DNA from: Alphaproteobacteria bacterium
GTDB taxonomy: Bacteria; Pseudomonadota; Alphaproteobacteria; UBA2966; CAIVPW01
Assembly: GCA_947481575.1 (NCBI GenBank)
Contig: CANKGV010000002.1
Coordinates: 62,001-126,000 of the forward strand
Direction of reading: 5' to 3'
DNA length: 64,000 nt
In this document: piece by piece, positions 56,322 through 64,000 of the stretch
Position numbering within the stretch: the stretch's first letter is position 1
How the letters are laid out: the number at the start of each line of letters is the position of its first letter
Program-made: the position numbers and the translations under genes
The notes under the pieces: model-generated
Databases searched by the model: none
What the model was told of the DNA's origin: nothing
Seen by the model: only the letters and a program-made list of their open reading frames with translations

Positions 56322-57734
56322 ATGATCGCCGCCCACAGCTTTGCAGGACAAACCGTCGCCGTACTCGGCCTGGGCAAGAGCGGCCTTTCGGCTGCACGCG
56401 CCCTTGCGGCCGGCGGCGCCAAAGTGCGCGCGTGGGACGACGATCCCAAGCGCCGCGAAGCCGCCGCGGCCAAGGGCCTCGTGCTCGAAGATCCGTACGC
56501 CATGGAATGGCGCGGCATCGCTGCGCTGGTTTTGAGCCCCGGCATTCCGCTGCACCGGCCAGAGCCGCACCAGGTAGTGACCCAGGCGCGCTGCGGTGGC
56601 GCCACCGTAATCGGCGACATCGAACTGTTCGCGCGCGAGAAGCTGCCGGCGCCGGTCGTGGCGATCACCGGCACCAACGGCAAGTCCACCACCACGGCCT
56701 TGACCGCATTCGTATTGCGCCAGGCCGGCCGCAAGGCCGTCGAAGGCGGCAACCTCGGCACGCCGGTGCTCGACCTGCCCAACCCGGGGGCCGATGGCGC
56801 CTATGCGCTGGAGCTTTCCAGCTACCAGATCGATCTTACGCAATCGCTGGCAGCGGATGTTGCGGTGCTGCTCAATCTCAGCCCCGACCACATCGATCGC
56901 CATGGTTCCTTGGCCGGCTACATCGCCGCAAAGGAGCGCCTATTCCAAATGCAGCGCCGCGACCAGCTCGCGGTGATCGGCGTGGACGATGCGGACTCGC
57001 GCGCGCTGTTTGAACGCCTAGCAGCGATACCGGGCCGCCGCGTCATGGCGGTGTCGGCAACGCAACCGGTCAAGCACGGGGTGTACGTGCAGGACGGCGT
57101 GCTGTTCGACGCCACGGGAGGTGCGGCGAAATCCGTCGTCGACCTGAAGGCCGGCAAGCTCAAGGGCGTGCACAACTGGCAGAACGCGGCGGCGGCATTT
57201 GCCGCGGCCACGGCGCTCGGTTGCGCGCCTTCGGTTGCCGCCGACGCATTGCTGGCGTTCCCCGGCCTGGCCCACCGCATCGAAGACGTGGGTGAGGTGG
57301 ACGGCGTCCGCTTCTACAACGACTCCAAGGCTACCAACGCCGATGCGGCGGCGCGTGCGCTCGCGTGCTTTGACGAGGTCTACTGGATTGCCGGCGGACG
57401 CCCAAAGGAAGGCGGCATCGCCAGCCTGGCCGAATACTTTCCGCGCATCCGCCACGCGTTCCTGATCGGCGAAGCGGCGCCCGCGTTCGCCGCGACACTG
57501 CATGGCAAAGTGCAGGTCACCCACTCGGGCACGTTGGGCCGCGCGGTCGCCGATGCGTTCCACTTGGCGCGCGCCGAATACCGGGGCAAGCCGGTCGTAC
57601 TCCTGTCGCCCGCGTGCGCTTCGTTCGACCAGTTCACTAACTTTGAAGCGCGCGGCGACCAGTTCCGCGCGCTCGCCAGCAGCCTGACAGCGGCGGGCGG
57701 CGGCTCCGCCGGTCACGCCGGGAGGGCCGCATGA
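56322..57734 (+). CDS. murD: UDP-MurNAc-L-alanine:D-glutamate ligase
   Basis: 470 residues. GLGKSGLSAARALAAGGA (N-terminal UDP site), GTNGKSTTTAL (ATP loop), GGNLGTPVLDL, ELSSYQID, NLSPDHIDRHGS, FYNDSKATNADAAARAL, LSPACASFDQF. It adds D-Glu to UDP-MurNAc-L-Ala. Four bases after mraY; overlaps ftsW by ATGA. Confidence 0.98.
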   Translation: MIAAHSFAGQTVAVLGLGKSGLSAARALAAGGAKVRAWDDDPKRREAAAAKGLVLEDPYAMEWRGIAALVLSPGIPLHRPEPHQVVTQARCGGATVIGDIELFAREKLPAPVVAITGTNGKSTTTALTAFVLRQAGRKAVEGGNLGTPVLDLPNPGADGAYALELSSYQIDLTQSLAADVAVLLNLSPDHIDRHGSLAGYIAAKERLFQMQRRDQLAVIGVDDADSRALFERLAAIPGRRVMAVSATQPVKHGVYVQDGVLFDATGGAAKSVVDLKAGKLKGVHNWQNAAAAFAAATALGCAPSVAADALLAFPGLAHRIEDVGEVDGVRFYNDSKATNADAAARALACFDEVYWIAGGRPKEGGIASLAEYFPRIRHAFLIGEAAPAFAATLHGKVQVTHSGTLGRAVADAFHLARAEYRGKPVVLLSPACASFDQFTNFEARGDQFRALASSLTAAGGGSAGHAGRAA

Positions 57735-58879
57735 TCAGCTTTGCCCGTACCGATACCTCGCTGGTGGCGCGCTGGTGGTGGACCGTGGACCGCTGGACCT
57801 TGGCGGCGATCTTGTTGCTGATGACGGTCGGCATGATCCTCGTGGTGGCCGCCAGTCCGCCGGTCGCCACGCGGCTGGGCTTTGAGCCCCTGCACTTCAT
57901 TCAGCGCCAAGGCATCTTCATCGGGCCGGCGCTGCTCACGCTGATCGGCGTGTCGATGCTGCCGCCGGACCAAGTGCGCCGGTTCGCGCAGTTTGCGTTC
58001 GTGGCGGGCATTCTGCTGATGCTGGCGGCGTTGCTGGTGGGCACGCCGGTGAACGGCGCGCGCCGCTGGATCAACATCGTCGGCTTTCCCTTCCAGCCGT
58101 CGGAACTGGTGAAACCCACCTTCGCCGTGGTTACCGCATGGCTGCTGTCGCAGCGCCAGCAGGCCGCCAACTGGCGCTACGGTGCGAGCGCGTTTGCGCT
58201 GCTCGTGACCGTGCTGGGCCTGCTGGCGATGCAACCCGATATCGGCATGGCCTCTCTGGTCGCGATGGCGTTCTTCGTGCAGCTGTTTCTGGCGGGCCTG
58301 CGGCTGCGCTGGGTAGGCGGTGCGGTGCTGCTCGGTGCAGTGCTGCTCGGCTCGGCGTACCTGTTGCTGCCGCATGTGACGGCGCGCATCGATGGATTCT
58401 TGAGCCCGAAGTCCGGTGAGAACTACCAGGTGCAAACGGCGCTCAGCGCGCTCAGCACCGGTGGCGCATGGGGCCGCGGTCCCGGTGAGGGCGTGATCAA
58501 GAACGTCCTGCCGGACGCGCACACCGATTTCATCTTCGCCGTCGCCGGCGAGGAGTTCGGGATGATCGTGTGCCTGCTGATCGTCGGCGCGTTCGCCTTC
58601 GTCGTCCTGCGCGGGTTCGCGCGCCTCGTGCATGAACACGACTATTTCGTACTGCTCGCTACCGCCGGTCTGCTCTCACAGATCGGCATGCAGGCGGCGG
58701 TGAACATGGGGGTGAACCTCCGCATGTTGCCCGCCAAGGGCATGACGCTGCCGTTCATTTCGTACGGCGGGTCGTCGCTGCTGGCGTTGGCGGCGGCGAT
58801 GGGGATGGTGCTGGCGCTCACGCGCCGCCGCACCTCGCCGCAAGAAGCGCGCTGGATTCTCGGACGGGGGCTGGCATGA
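57731..58879 (+). CDS. ftsW: Peptidoglycan polymerase FtsW (SEDS)
   Basis: 382 residues, about ten transmembrane helices. SEDS marks: GARRWI, FQPSELVKP, MQPDIGMASL, the catalytic-region loop GGAWGRGPGEGVIKNVLPDAHTDFIFAVAGEEFG, and FISYGGSSLLALAAAMG. It polymerises septal glycan strands with FtsI. Start ATG overlaps murD; end overlaps murG. Confidence 0.97.
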   Translation: MISFARTDTSLVARWWWTVDRWTLAAILLLMTVGMILVVAASPPVATRLGFEPLHFIQRQGIFIGPALLTLIGVSMLPPDQVRRFAQFAFVAGILLMLAALLVGTPVNGARRWINIVGFPFQPSELVKPTFAVVTAWLLSQRQQAANWRYGASAFALLVTVLGLLAMQPDIGMASLVAMAFFVQLFLAGLRLRWVGGAVLLGAVLLGSAYLLLPHVTARIDGFLSPKSGENYQVQTALSALSTGGAWGRGPGEGVIKNVLPDAHTDFIFAVAGEEFGMIVCLLIVGAFAFVVLRGFARLVHEHDYFVLLATAGLLSQIGMQAAVNMGVNLRMLPAKGMTLPFISYGGSSLLALAAAMGMVLALTRRRTSPQEARWILGRGLA

Positions 58880-60078
58880 AGCGTCCCATCGTAATCGCCG
58901 CCGGTGGTACCGGCGGCCACATCTTCCCTGCGGAAGCGCTCGCCGTCGAACTGTTGGCACGCGGCCGGACCCTCGCCCTGGTCACCGATCGCCGTGGCGC
59001 GGCGTTCAGCGGGGCGCTGGCACAATTGCCGTCGTACACCATCGCCGCCGGCACACCGTCGCGTGGCTCGGTGCTCACGCGCGTGCGCGGTGCAACGCTC
59101 ACGGCACTTGGGGTGTGGCAGGCGCACCGCTTGCTCGGCCACTTGCAGCCGGGCGCGGTCGTCGGGTTCGGCGGCTACCCCTCCGTGCCGACGCTGCTGG
59201 CGGCCGTGTGGGGCGGTATTCCCACTGTGATTCATGAGCAGAACGCGTTGCTTGGCCGCGCCAACCGCATCCTGGCGCCGCGGGTGGGTTCGATCGCGCT
59301 GAGCTTTGCGTCGACGTCGAGGTTGCGCGCCGCGGACTTCGGCAAGGCCGAGATCGTCGGCAACCCAGTGCGCGCCGAGATGCGCCGCGCCCGCGACGCC
59401 GGCTATCTGCCGCCCGCCGATGACCGCCCGGTGAACATCCTCGTGCTGGGTGGCAGCCAGGGTGCCGCGTCGCTGTCGCGGATCATTCCGCAGGCGCTTG
59501 CATCGATGGGTCAGACGCTGCGCCAGCGCCTCCGCGTGTCGCAGCAGTGCCGTCCCGAGGATTTGGACGGCGTCCACGACCGCTATCGCGACGCGGGTAT
59601 CCACGCCGAACTCGGCACGTTCTTCGATGACGTGCCGCGCCGCATGACCACGGCGCACTTGGTGATCGCTCGCGCCGGTGCCAGCACCGTGGCCGAACTC
59701 GGCGTTGCGGGACGGCCTGCGATTTTGGTGCCGTACCCGCACGCGTCCGACAACCACCAGACCGAAAACGCCCGTGCGTTCGCGGAAGCTGGGGCCGGCT
59801 GGATGCTGCCGGAAGCTGAATTCACGCCGCCGTTCCTGCGCACCATGATCGAGCGCTTGTTGGCCGCGCCGCAGGAACTGCAGGACGCTGCCGCGCAAGC
59901 TCGCGCCCAGGGCCGCCCCGACGCGGCGCGCGCATTGGCCGATCTGGTCGATCGTGCATCCGCCGTGCAGCGTCCGCTACGCCTGATCCGCAAGGACGGG
60001 GCCGCCGCGATCAACCGCGAGCCGCCGCCGCTCAGCCGCCGGCGCCGCACCGATATAGGGGGCGAGGCCGCCGAATGA
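58876..60078 (+). CDS. murG: Lipid II synthase MurG (GlcNAc transferase)
   Basis: 400 residues. GT-B fold: [67 protein letters not shown]-type ([13 protein letters not shown]), [17 protein letters not shown]. It adds GlcNAc to lipid I on the inner face of the membrane. A C-terminal tail of about 40 residues, rich in Arg ([13 protein letters not shown]), is longer than usual. Overlaps murC by ATGA. Confidence 0.97.
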   Translation: MKRPIVIAAGGTGGHIFPAEALAVELLARGRTLALVTDRRGAAFSGALAQLPSYTIAAGTPSRGSVLTRVRGATLTALGVWQAHRLLGHLQPGAVVGFGGYPSVPTLLAAVWGGIPTVIHEQNALLGRANRILAPRVGSIALSFASTSRLRAADFGKAEIVGNPVRAEMRRARDAGYLPPADDRPVNILVLGGSQGAASLSRIIPQALASMGQTLRQRLRVSQQCRPEDLDGVHDRYRDAGIHAELGTFFDDVPRRMTTAHLVIARAGASTVAELGVAGRPAILVPYPHASDNHQTENARAFAEAGAGWMLPEAEFTPPFLRTMIERLLAAPQELQDAAAQARAQGRPDAARALADLVDRASAVQRPLRLIRKDGAAAINREPPPLSRRRRTDIGGEAAE

Positions 60079-61508
60079 GAGCCATGCCCATCGACATCGG
60101 CGTCATCCATTTCGTCGGCATCGGCGGAATCGGCATGAGCGGCATCGCCGAGGTTATGCATAACCTCGGCTACACGGTGCGCGGCTCGGACCAGGCCGAG
60201 AGCGCGAACGTGAAGCGCCTGCGCGAGAAGGGCATCGCCATCTCGATCGGCCACAAGGCCGAGAATGTCTATGACGCCGCCGTCGTGGTCGTGTCCTCAG
60301 CGGTCAAGGCGGACAACCCAGAGATCGCCACGGCGCGGGAGCGCCTTGTTCCGGTCGTGCGCCGCGCCGAGATGCTGGCGGAGCTGATGCGGCTGAAGTG
60401 GTCGATCGCCGTCGGCGGCACCCACGGCAAGACCACCACCACGTCGATGATCGCGGCGCTGCTGGATACCGCGAACTACGATCCCACGGTCATCAACGGC
60501 GGCATTCTCAACGCCTGGGGCACCAACGCCCGGCTGGGTTCCGGCGACTGGATGGTGGTGGAGGCGGACGAAAGCGACGGCACGTTCGTGCGCCTGCCCG
60601 CGACGGTCGCGGTCGTCACCAACATGGACCCGGAGCATTTGGACTTCTACGGAACGTTCGACGCCGAAAAGCGCGCGTTCCAGCAGTTCGTCGAGAACAT
60701 CCCATTCTACGGCTCGGCGATTCTATGCATCGACCATCCCGAAGTGCTGGCGATGGTCGGCCGCATTTCGGACCGCCGCATCATCACCTACGGATTTTCG
60801 GCCCAGGCCGATGTGCGCGCGGTCAACGTGCGCGCGGGCGGGCAGGGTGCGGAATACGACATCCTGATCGCCGATCGCGCCACCAGGCTCACCACCGTCA
60901 TCGACGGGGTGAAGTTGCCAATGCACGGCGCGCACAACGTGCTCAATTCGCTGGCGGTCGCCGCGGTAGCCAAGGAACTGGCCATCGACAAAGCGGTGTT
61001 GAAGCGCGCGCTGTCGGAATTCAAGGGCGTGCGCCGCCGCTTCACCAAGGTCGGCGAGGCCGCCGGCATCACCGTCATCGACGACTACGGCCACCACCCG
61101 GTGGAGATTGCGGCAGTGCTGGCCGCCGCACGCGCCGCCTACCGTGGCCGCGTGATCGCGGTGGTGCAGCCGCACCGGTTCAGCCGCCTGCAAAACTTGT
61201 TTGAAGAATTCTGCGGCTGCTTCAACGATGCCGACACGGTGATCGTCGCCGATGTGTACGCCGCCGGCGAGGCGCCGATCGCGGGCGTAAACCGCGACGC
61301 GCTAGTCAGCGGTCTGCGCACCCACGGCCACCGTAATGTGTTGGCGCTGGAAAGCCCGGAGCGCCTGCCGGCGGTAGTCGCCGAGATCGCGCGCGCGGGC
61401 GATCTCGTGGTCTGCCTCGGCGCCGGCAACATCACCAACTGGGCCCAGGCGCTGCCGCTGCAGCTGGCCGAAGTCATGGCCCGTCCGCCCCGTGAGGCGC
61501 GCGCATGA
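60075..61508 (+). CDS. murC: UDP-MurNAc:L-alanine ligase
   Basis: 477 residues. [88 protein letters not shown]. It starts the peptide stem by adding L-Ala. The first residues (MRAMPID) allow a second ATG at 60084. Overlaps murB by ATGA. Confidence 0.98.
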   Translation: MRAMPIDIGVIHFVGIGGIGMSGIAEVMHNLGYTVRGSDQAESANVKRLREKGIAISIGHKAENVYDAAVVVVSSAVKADNPEIATARERLVPVVRRAEMLAELMRLKWSIAVGGTHGKTTTTSMIAALLDTANYDPTVINGGILNAWGTNARLGSGDWMVVEADESDGTFVRLPATVAVVTNMDPEHLDFYGTFDAEKRAFQQFVENIPFYGSAILCIDHPEVLAMVGRISDRRIITYGFSAQADVRAVNVRAGGQGAEYDILIADRATRLTTVIDGVKLPMHGAHNVLNSLAVAAVAKELAIDKAVLKRALSEFKGVRRRFTKVGEAAGITVIDDYGHHPVEIAAVLAAARAAYRGRVIAVVQPHRFSRLQNLFEEFCGCFNDADTVIVADVYAAGEAPIAGVNRDALVSGLRTHGHRNVLALESPERLPAVVAEIARAGDLVVCLGAGNITNWAQALPLQLAEVMARPPREARA

Positions 61509-62458
61509 TGGCGAGCCGCATCGAGGTGCCGCTGATCGACCGCTTGCCGCTGGTGCGCGGCCGCGCGCGCACATGCGTGAAGCTGTCCGAACTTACTTGG
61601 TTCCGCGTCGGCGGTCCGGCTGAAGTTGTGTTCCGCCCCGAAGACACGGACGACCTGTGCGAATTCCTGAAGCGCCGCCCGGCGGGGGTACCGTGCCTTG
61701 CGGTCGGCGTCGGCTCGAATCTACTGGTACGCGATGGCGGCGTGGCCGGCATCGTGGTGCGCCTCGGCCGCGCGTTTGCCGAAGCGAAGGTCGACGGCAC
61801 GCGGATCGTGGCCGGCGGCGGCGCGCTCGACGGCAACGTGGCGTTGCTGGCAGCGCAAAGCGGCATCGGCGGACTGGAGTTCCTCAGCGGCATTCCCGGC
61901 ACCATCGGCGGCGGCCTGCGCATGAATGCGGGCGCCTACGGCAGCGACATGGCCAAGGTGGTCGTGTCCGCCGAGGCCGTCGATGGCAAGGGCGAGGTGC
62001 ACCACCTCACGCCGGCCGACCTTGGGTTCACCTACCGCCACGCGTCGGTGCCGGCGGACTGGATCTTCACCGGCGCGGTGCTGCAGGGCGAACCCGCCGA
62101 CGCTGGGGTGATCGCCGAGCGCATGCGTACTATCCGCGAGTCGCGCGAAGGCACCCAACCGGTGCGGTCGCGCACCGGTGGCAGCACGTTCAAGAATCCG
62201 CCCGGCGCGCTGAAGGCCTGGCAGCTCATCGATCAAGCCGGATGCCGTGGCCTTGCCCGCGGCGGCGCGCGCGTCTCGGCGCTGCATTGCAATTTTCTGA
62301 TCAACGAAGGCGGCGCGACGGCGGCCGACATCGAAGGCCTGGGCGAGGACGTGCGCGCCCGTGTGCGTGCGCTGAGCGGCATCGAATTGGACTGGGAAAT
62401 CGAACGGATCGGCGCACCGGCGGGCCAAGGCCCGGCGGGCTGCGTGCCGGTGTCCTGA
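61505..62458 (+). CDS. murB: UDP-N-acetylenolpyruvylglucosamine reductase
   Basis: 317 residues. [35 protein letters not shown] (FAD), [23 protein letters not shown], and the type I C-terminal [11 protein letters not shown] with the catalytic Ser and later Glu. It completes UDP-MurNAc. ATGA overlap with murC; 19 nt before ddl. Confidence 0.97.
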   Translation: MMASRIEVPLIDRLPLVRGRARTCVKLSELTWFRVGGPAEVVFRPEDTDDLCEFLKRRPAGVPCLAVGVGSNLLVRDGGVAGIVVRLGRAFAEAKVDGTRIVAGGGALDGNVALLAAQSGIGGLEFLSGIPGTIGGGLRMNAGAYGSDMAKVVVSAEAVDGKGEVHHLTPADLGFTYRHASVPADWIFTGAVLQGEPADAGVIAERMRTIRESREGTQPVRSRTGGSTFKNPPGALKAWQLIDQAGCRGLARGGARVSALHCNFLINEGGATAADIEGLGEDVRARVRALSGIELDWEIERIGAPAGQGPAGCVPVS

Positions 62459-62477
62459 GGCAGGGCCGCAGGACGTT

Positions 62478-63401
62478 GTGACGGAGAACGTGGGAAAGCG
62501 CATCGCCGTGTTGATGGGTGGCTGGTCGGCCGAACGGGAAGTCTCGCTGGTGAGCGGGGCTGCGGTCGTGCGCGCGCTGCGCGAGCGCGGGTTCGACGCG
62601 ACCGCCGTCGACGCCGGCCACCGCGTCGGCCAGACCCTGGCGGCGCTCAAGCCCGACGTGGTGTTCAACGCGCTGCATGGGCGCTTCGGCGAAGACGGCT
62701 GCGTCCAGGGCATGCTCGAAGTGATGGGCCTGAACTACACGCATTCCGGGGTGCTGGCTTCGGCCCTGGCAATGGACAAGCCCACCGCGCGTGTTCTGTT
62801 TCAGGCGGCGGGCATCCGCGTACCGGAAGGCCGCACCGCCACCCGCGAAGAAGTCATGGCCGGCACGGTCATGGCGCCGCCCTACGTGGTGAAGCCGACC
62901 AACGAGGGCTCCAGCGTTGGCGTGCGTATCGTGTTCGACCGCGCCAACAATCCGTTTGCCGCCGGCGAATGGCACTACGGCGACACCGTGCTGGTGGAGC
63001 GCTATGTGAAGGGCCGCGAACTCGCGGTCGCGGTGATGGGCGAGGAAGCCCTCGGCGTCATCGAGATCAAACCGGCCAAGGGCTTCTACGACTACGAGGC
63101 CAAGTATGCGGCCGGAGGTTCGGCGCACGTCACACCCGCCGACTTGCCCAAGGCGGTCTACCAGGAAGCAATGGACATCGCCGCCCGTGCCCACCGTGTG
63201 CTGGGGTGCCGCGGCGTCAGCCGCGCCGACCTGCGCTACGACGATTCAGAAGATCCCGAAGCGGGGATGTACCTGCTGGAGATCAACACCCAGCCCGGCA
63301 TGACGCCGACCTCGCTGGTACCGGAGATCGCCGCCTATCGCGGCATTCCGTTCGGCGACCTAGTGAACTGGATGGTGGAGGACGCAGGATGCCGGCGGTA
63401 G
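62478..63401 (+). CDS. ddl: D-alanine:D-alanine ligase
   Basis: 307 residues from GTG 62478. ATP-grasp enzyme: [91 protein letters not shown]. It makes D-Ala-D-Ala for MurF. ftsQ begins inside its last codons (13-nt overlap). Confidence 0.97.
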   Translation: MTENVGKRIAVLMGGWSAEREVSLVSGAAVVRALRERGFDATAVDAGHRVGQTLAALKPDVVFNALHGRFGEDGCVQGMLEVMGLNYTHSGVLASALAMDKPTARVLFQAAGIRVPEGRTATREEVMAGTVMAPPYVVKPTNEGSSVGVRIVFDRANNPFAAGEWHYGDTVLVERYVKGRELAVAVMGEEALGVIEIKPAKGFYDYEAKYAAGGSAHVTPADLPKAVYQEAMDIAARAHRVLGCRGVSRADLRYDDSEDPEAGMYLLEINTQPGMTPTSLVPEIAAYRGIPFGDLVNWMVEDAGCRR

Positions 63402-64000
63402 TCGCCCGTCCCCGCGTTCGCACCCGCGCCTGGCGCACGCCGGTGTGGCTACGTGTTCTGGTGCGCCGCCGCCGTGCCATCGGTGTTGCTCTGGGTTTAG
63501 CCGCTTCGGTCAGCGGGGCGTGGGCCGTGTGGCACGCGGGCATTCCCGCGCAGATTGCCGCGCAATCGCGGGTGTTGCTCGCCACCGTGGAACGCTCCGC
63601 CGGGTTCGTGGTGCGCGATGTCACGGTCGAAGGCCGCGAGTGGACGCCGCCGGATGACCTGCGCGCGGCCCTCAACGTGCAACGCGGCGATGCACTGGCG
63701 AGCTTTTCCCCCAAGGCCGCCAAGCAGCGCCTGGAAGCGATCGGCTGGGTACGCGAGGCCGACGTCACGCGCCAGTTGCCCGACGCCATTCACATCCGCA
63801 TCACCGAGCGCAGGCCGTTCGCTCTGTGGCAGCGCGGCGGCGTGATGACCGTCGTGGACCGCGACGGCGTGGTGCTCACCGACCAAATGATCGGCCGCTT
63901 CGCCAACCTGCCGCTGGTGGTGGGCGATGCCGCGGCTCTGCGCGCCGGCGGCCTGCTCGACATGATGGGCGGCGAGCCCGACTTGTTCGCCCGCGTCACC
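63389..64000 (+). CDS. ftsQ: Cell division protein FtsQ (C-terminus beyond window)
   Basis: From ATG 63389 (AGGA just upstream) a frame of 204 codons is open to the window edge. Order: basic cytoplasmic N-terminus ([23 protein letters not shown]), one transmembrane helix ([19 protein letters not shown]), a POTRA domain ([71 protein letters not shown]), then the FtsQ/DivIB beta domain ([19 protein letters not shown]). It recruits FtsL/B and FtsWI. ftsA and ftsZ would be expected next. Confidence 0.96.
   Translation, partial: MPAVVARPRVRTRAWRTPVWLRVLVRRRRAIGVALGLAASVSGAWAVWHAGIPAQIAAQSRVLLATVERSAGFVVRDVTVEGREWTPPDDLRAALNVQRGDALASFSPKAAKQRLEAIGWVREADVTRQLPDAIHIRITERRPFALWQRGGVMTVVDRDGVVLTDQMIGRFANLPLVVGDAAALRAGGLLDMMGGEPDLFARVT

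Overview
The window is a GC-rich, densely coded bacterial chromosome segment. Gene order and gene types point to an alphaproteobacterium, most likely Rhodospirillales-like. The main reasons are the trxB / Lrp / greA / carB-carA / yqeY / dnaG / rpoD neighbourhood, a class A RNase P RNA, a short alphaproteobacterial type FtsL, DUF1194 and ELM1-family proteins, a GAAC-N7-GAAC LexA-type box, and GANTC sites in the cell-division promoter. The taxonomic call is inference from content; no 16S gene is present.

Left part (1-20.4 kb): two exported TPR proteins and trxB; a tightly coupled three-gene unit (ELM1-like protein, 2OG-Fe(II) oxygenase, unknown 635-residue protein); an Lrp regulator; greA; the pyrimidine/arginine entry enzymes carA and carB with a small ORF between them; then, divergently, yqeY, dnaG and rpoD (a macromolecular-synthesis type operon) and an AroQ chorismate mutase. 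A frameshifted remnant of an RTX/serralysin-type secreted protein follows.

Middle part (20.4-48.4 kb): a CAU-anticodon tRNA directly ahead of an MFS transporter, several envelope proteins of unknown role, a lemA/TPM operon, an adenylate/guanylate cyclase with a large sensor, a Pip/YhgE-like membrane protein, ettA flanked by two related intergenic palindromes, mlaA-mlaC, a methionine operon (ArsR-methyltransferase fusion, metF, metH) with a clear operator, and then many single small-function genes (heavy-metal-binding domain protein, YdeI, EF-hand protein, hydrolase, SDR, pterin dehydratase, DUF1499, DjlA, DUF1194), rnpB, an SRPBCC protein and a cupin.

Right part (48.2-64 kb): the dcw cluster mraZ-rsmH-ftsL-ftsI-murE-murF-mraY-murD-ftsW-murG-murC-murB-ddl-ftsQ, almost every junction being a 1-14 nt overlap, so it reads as one operon for septal peptidoglycan synthesis. 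It continues past the right edge.

The most interesting place is the 316-bp region between a 57-residue membrane protein and mraZ. Within about 160 bp it holds a LexA-type SOS box facing the small gene, a perfect 16-bp palindrome with two GANTC methylation sites, and five CCCAT-type boxes spaced exactly 10 bp apart (MraZ operator). Together these suggest a DNA-damage-responsive and cell-cycle-responsive switch at the head of the division operon, with the small protein as a candidate SOS-induced division inhibitor. That role is a hypothesis.
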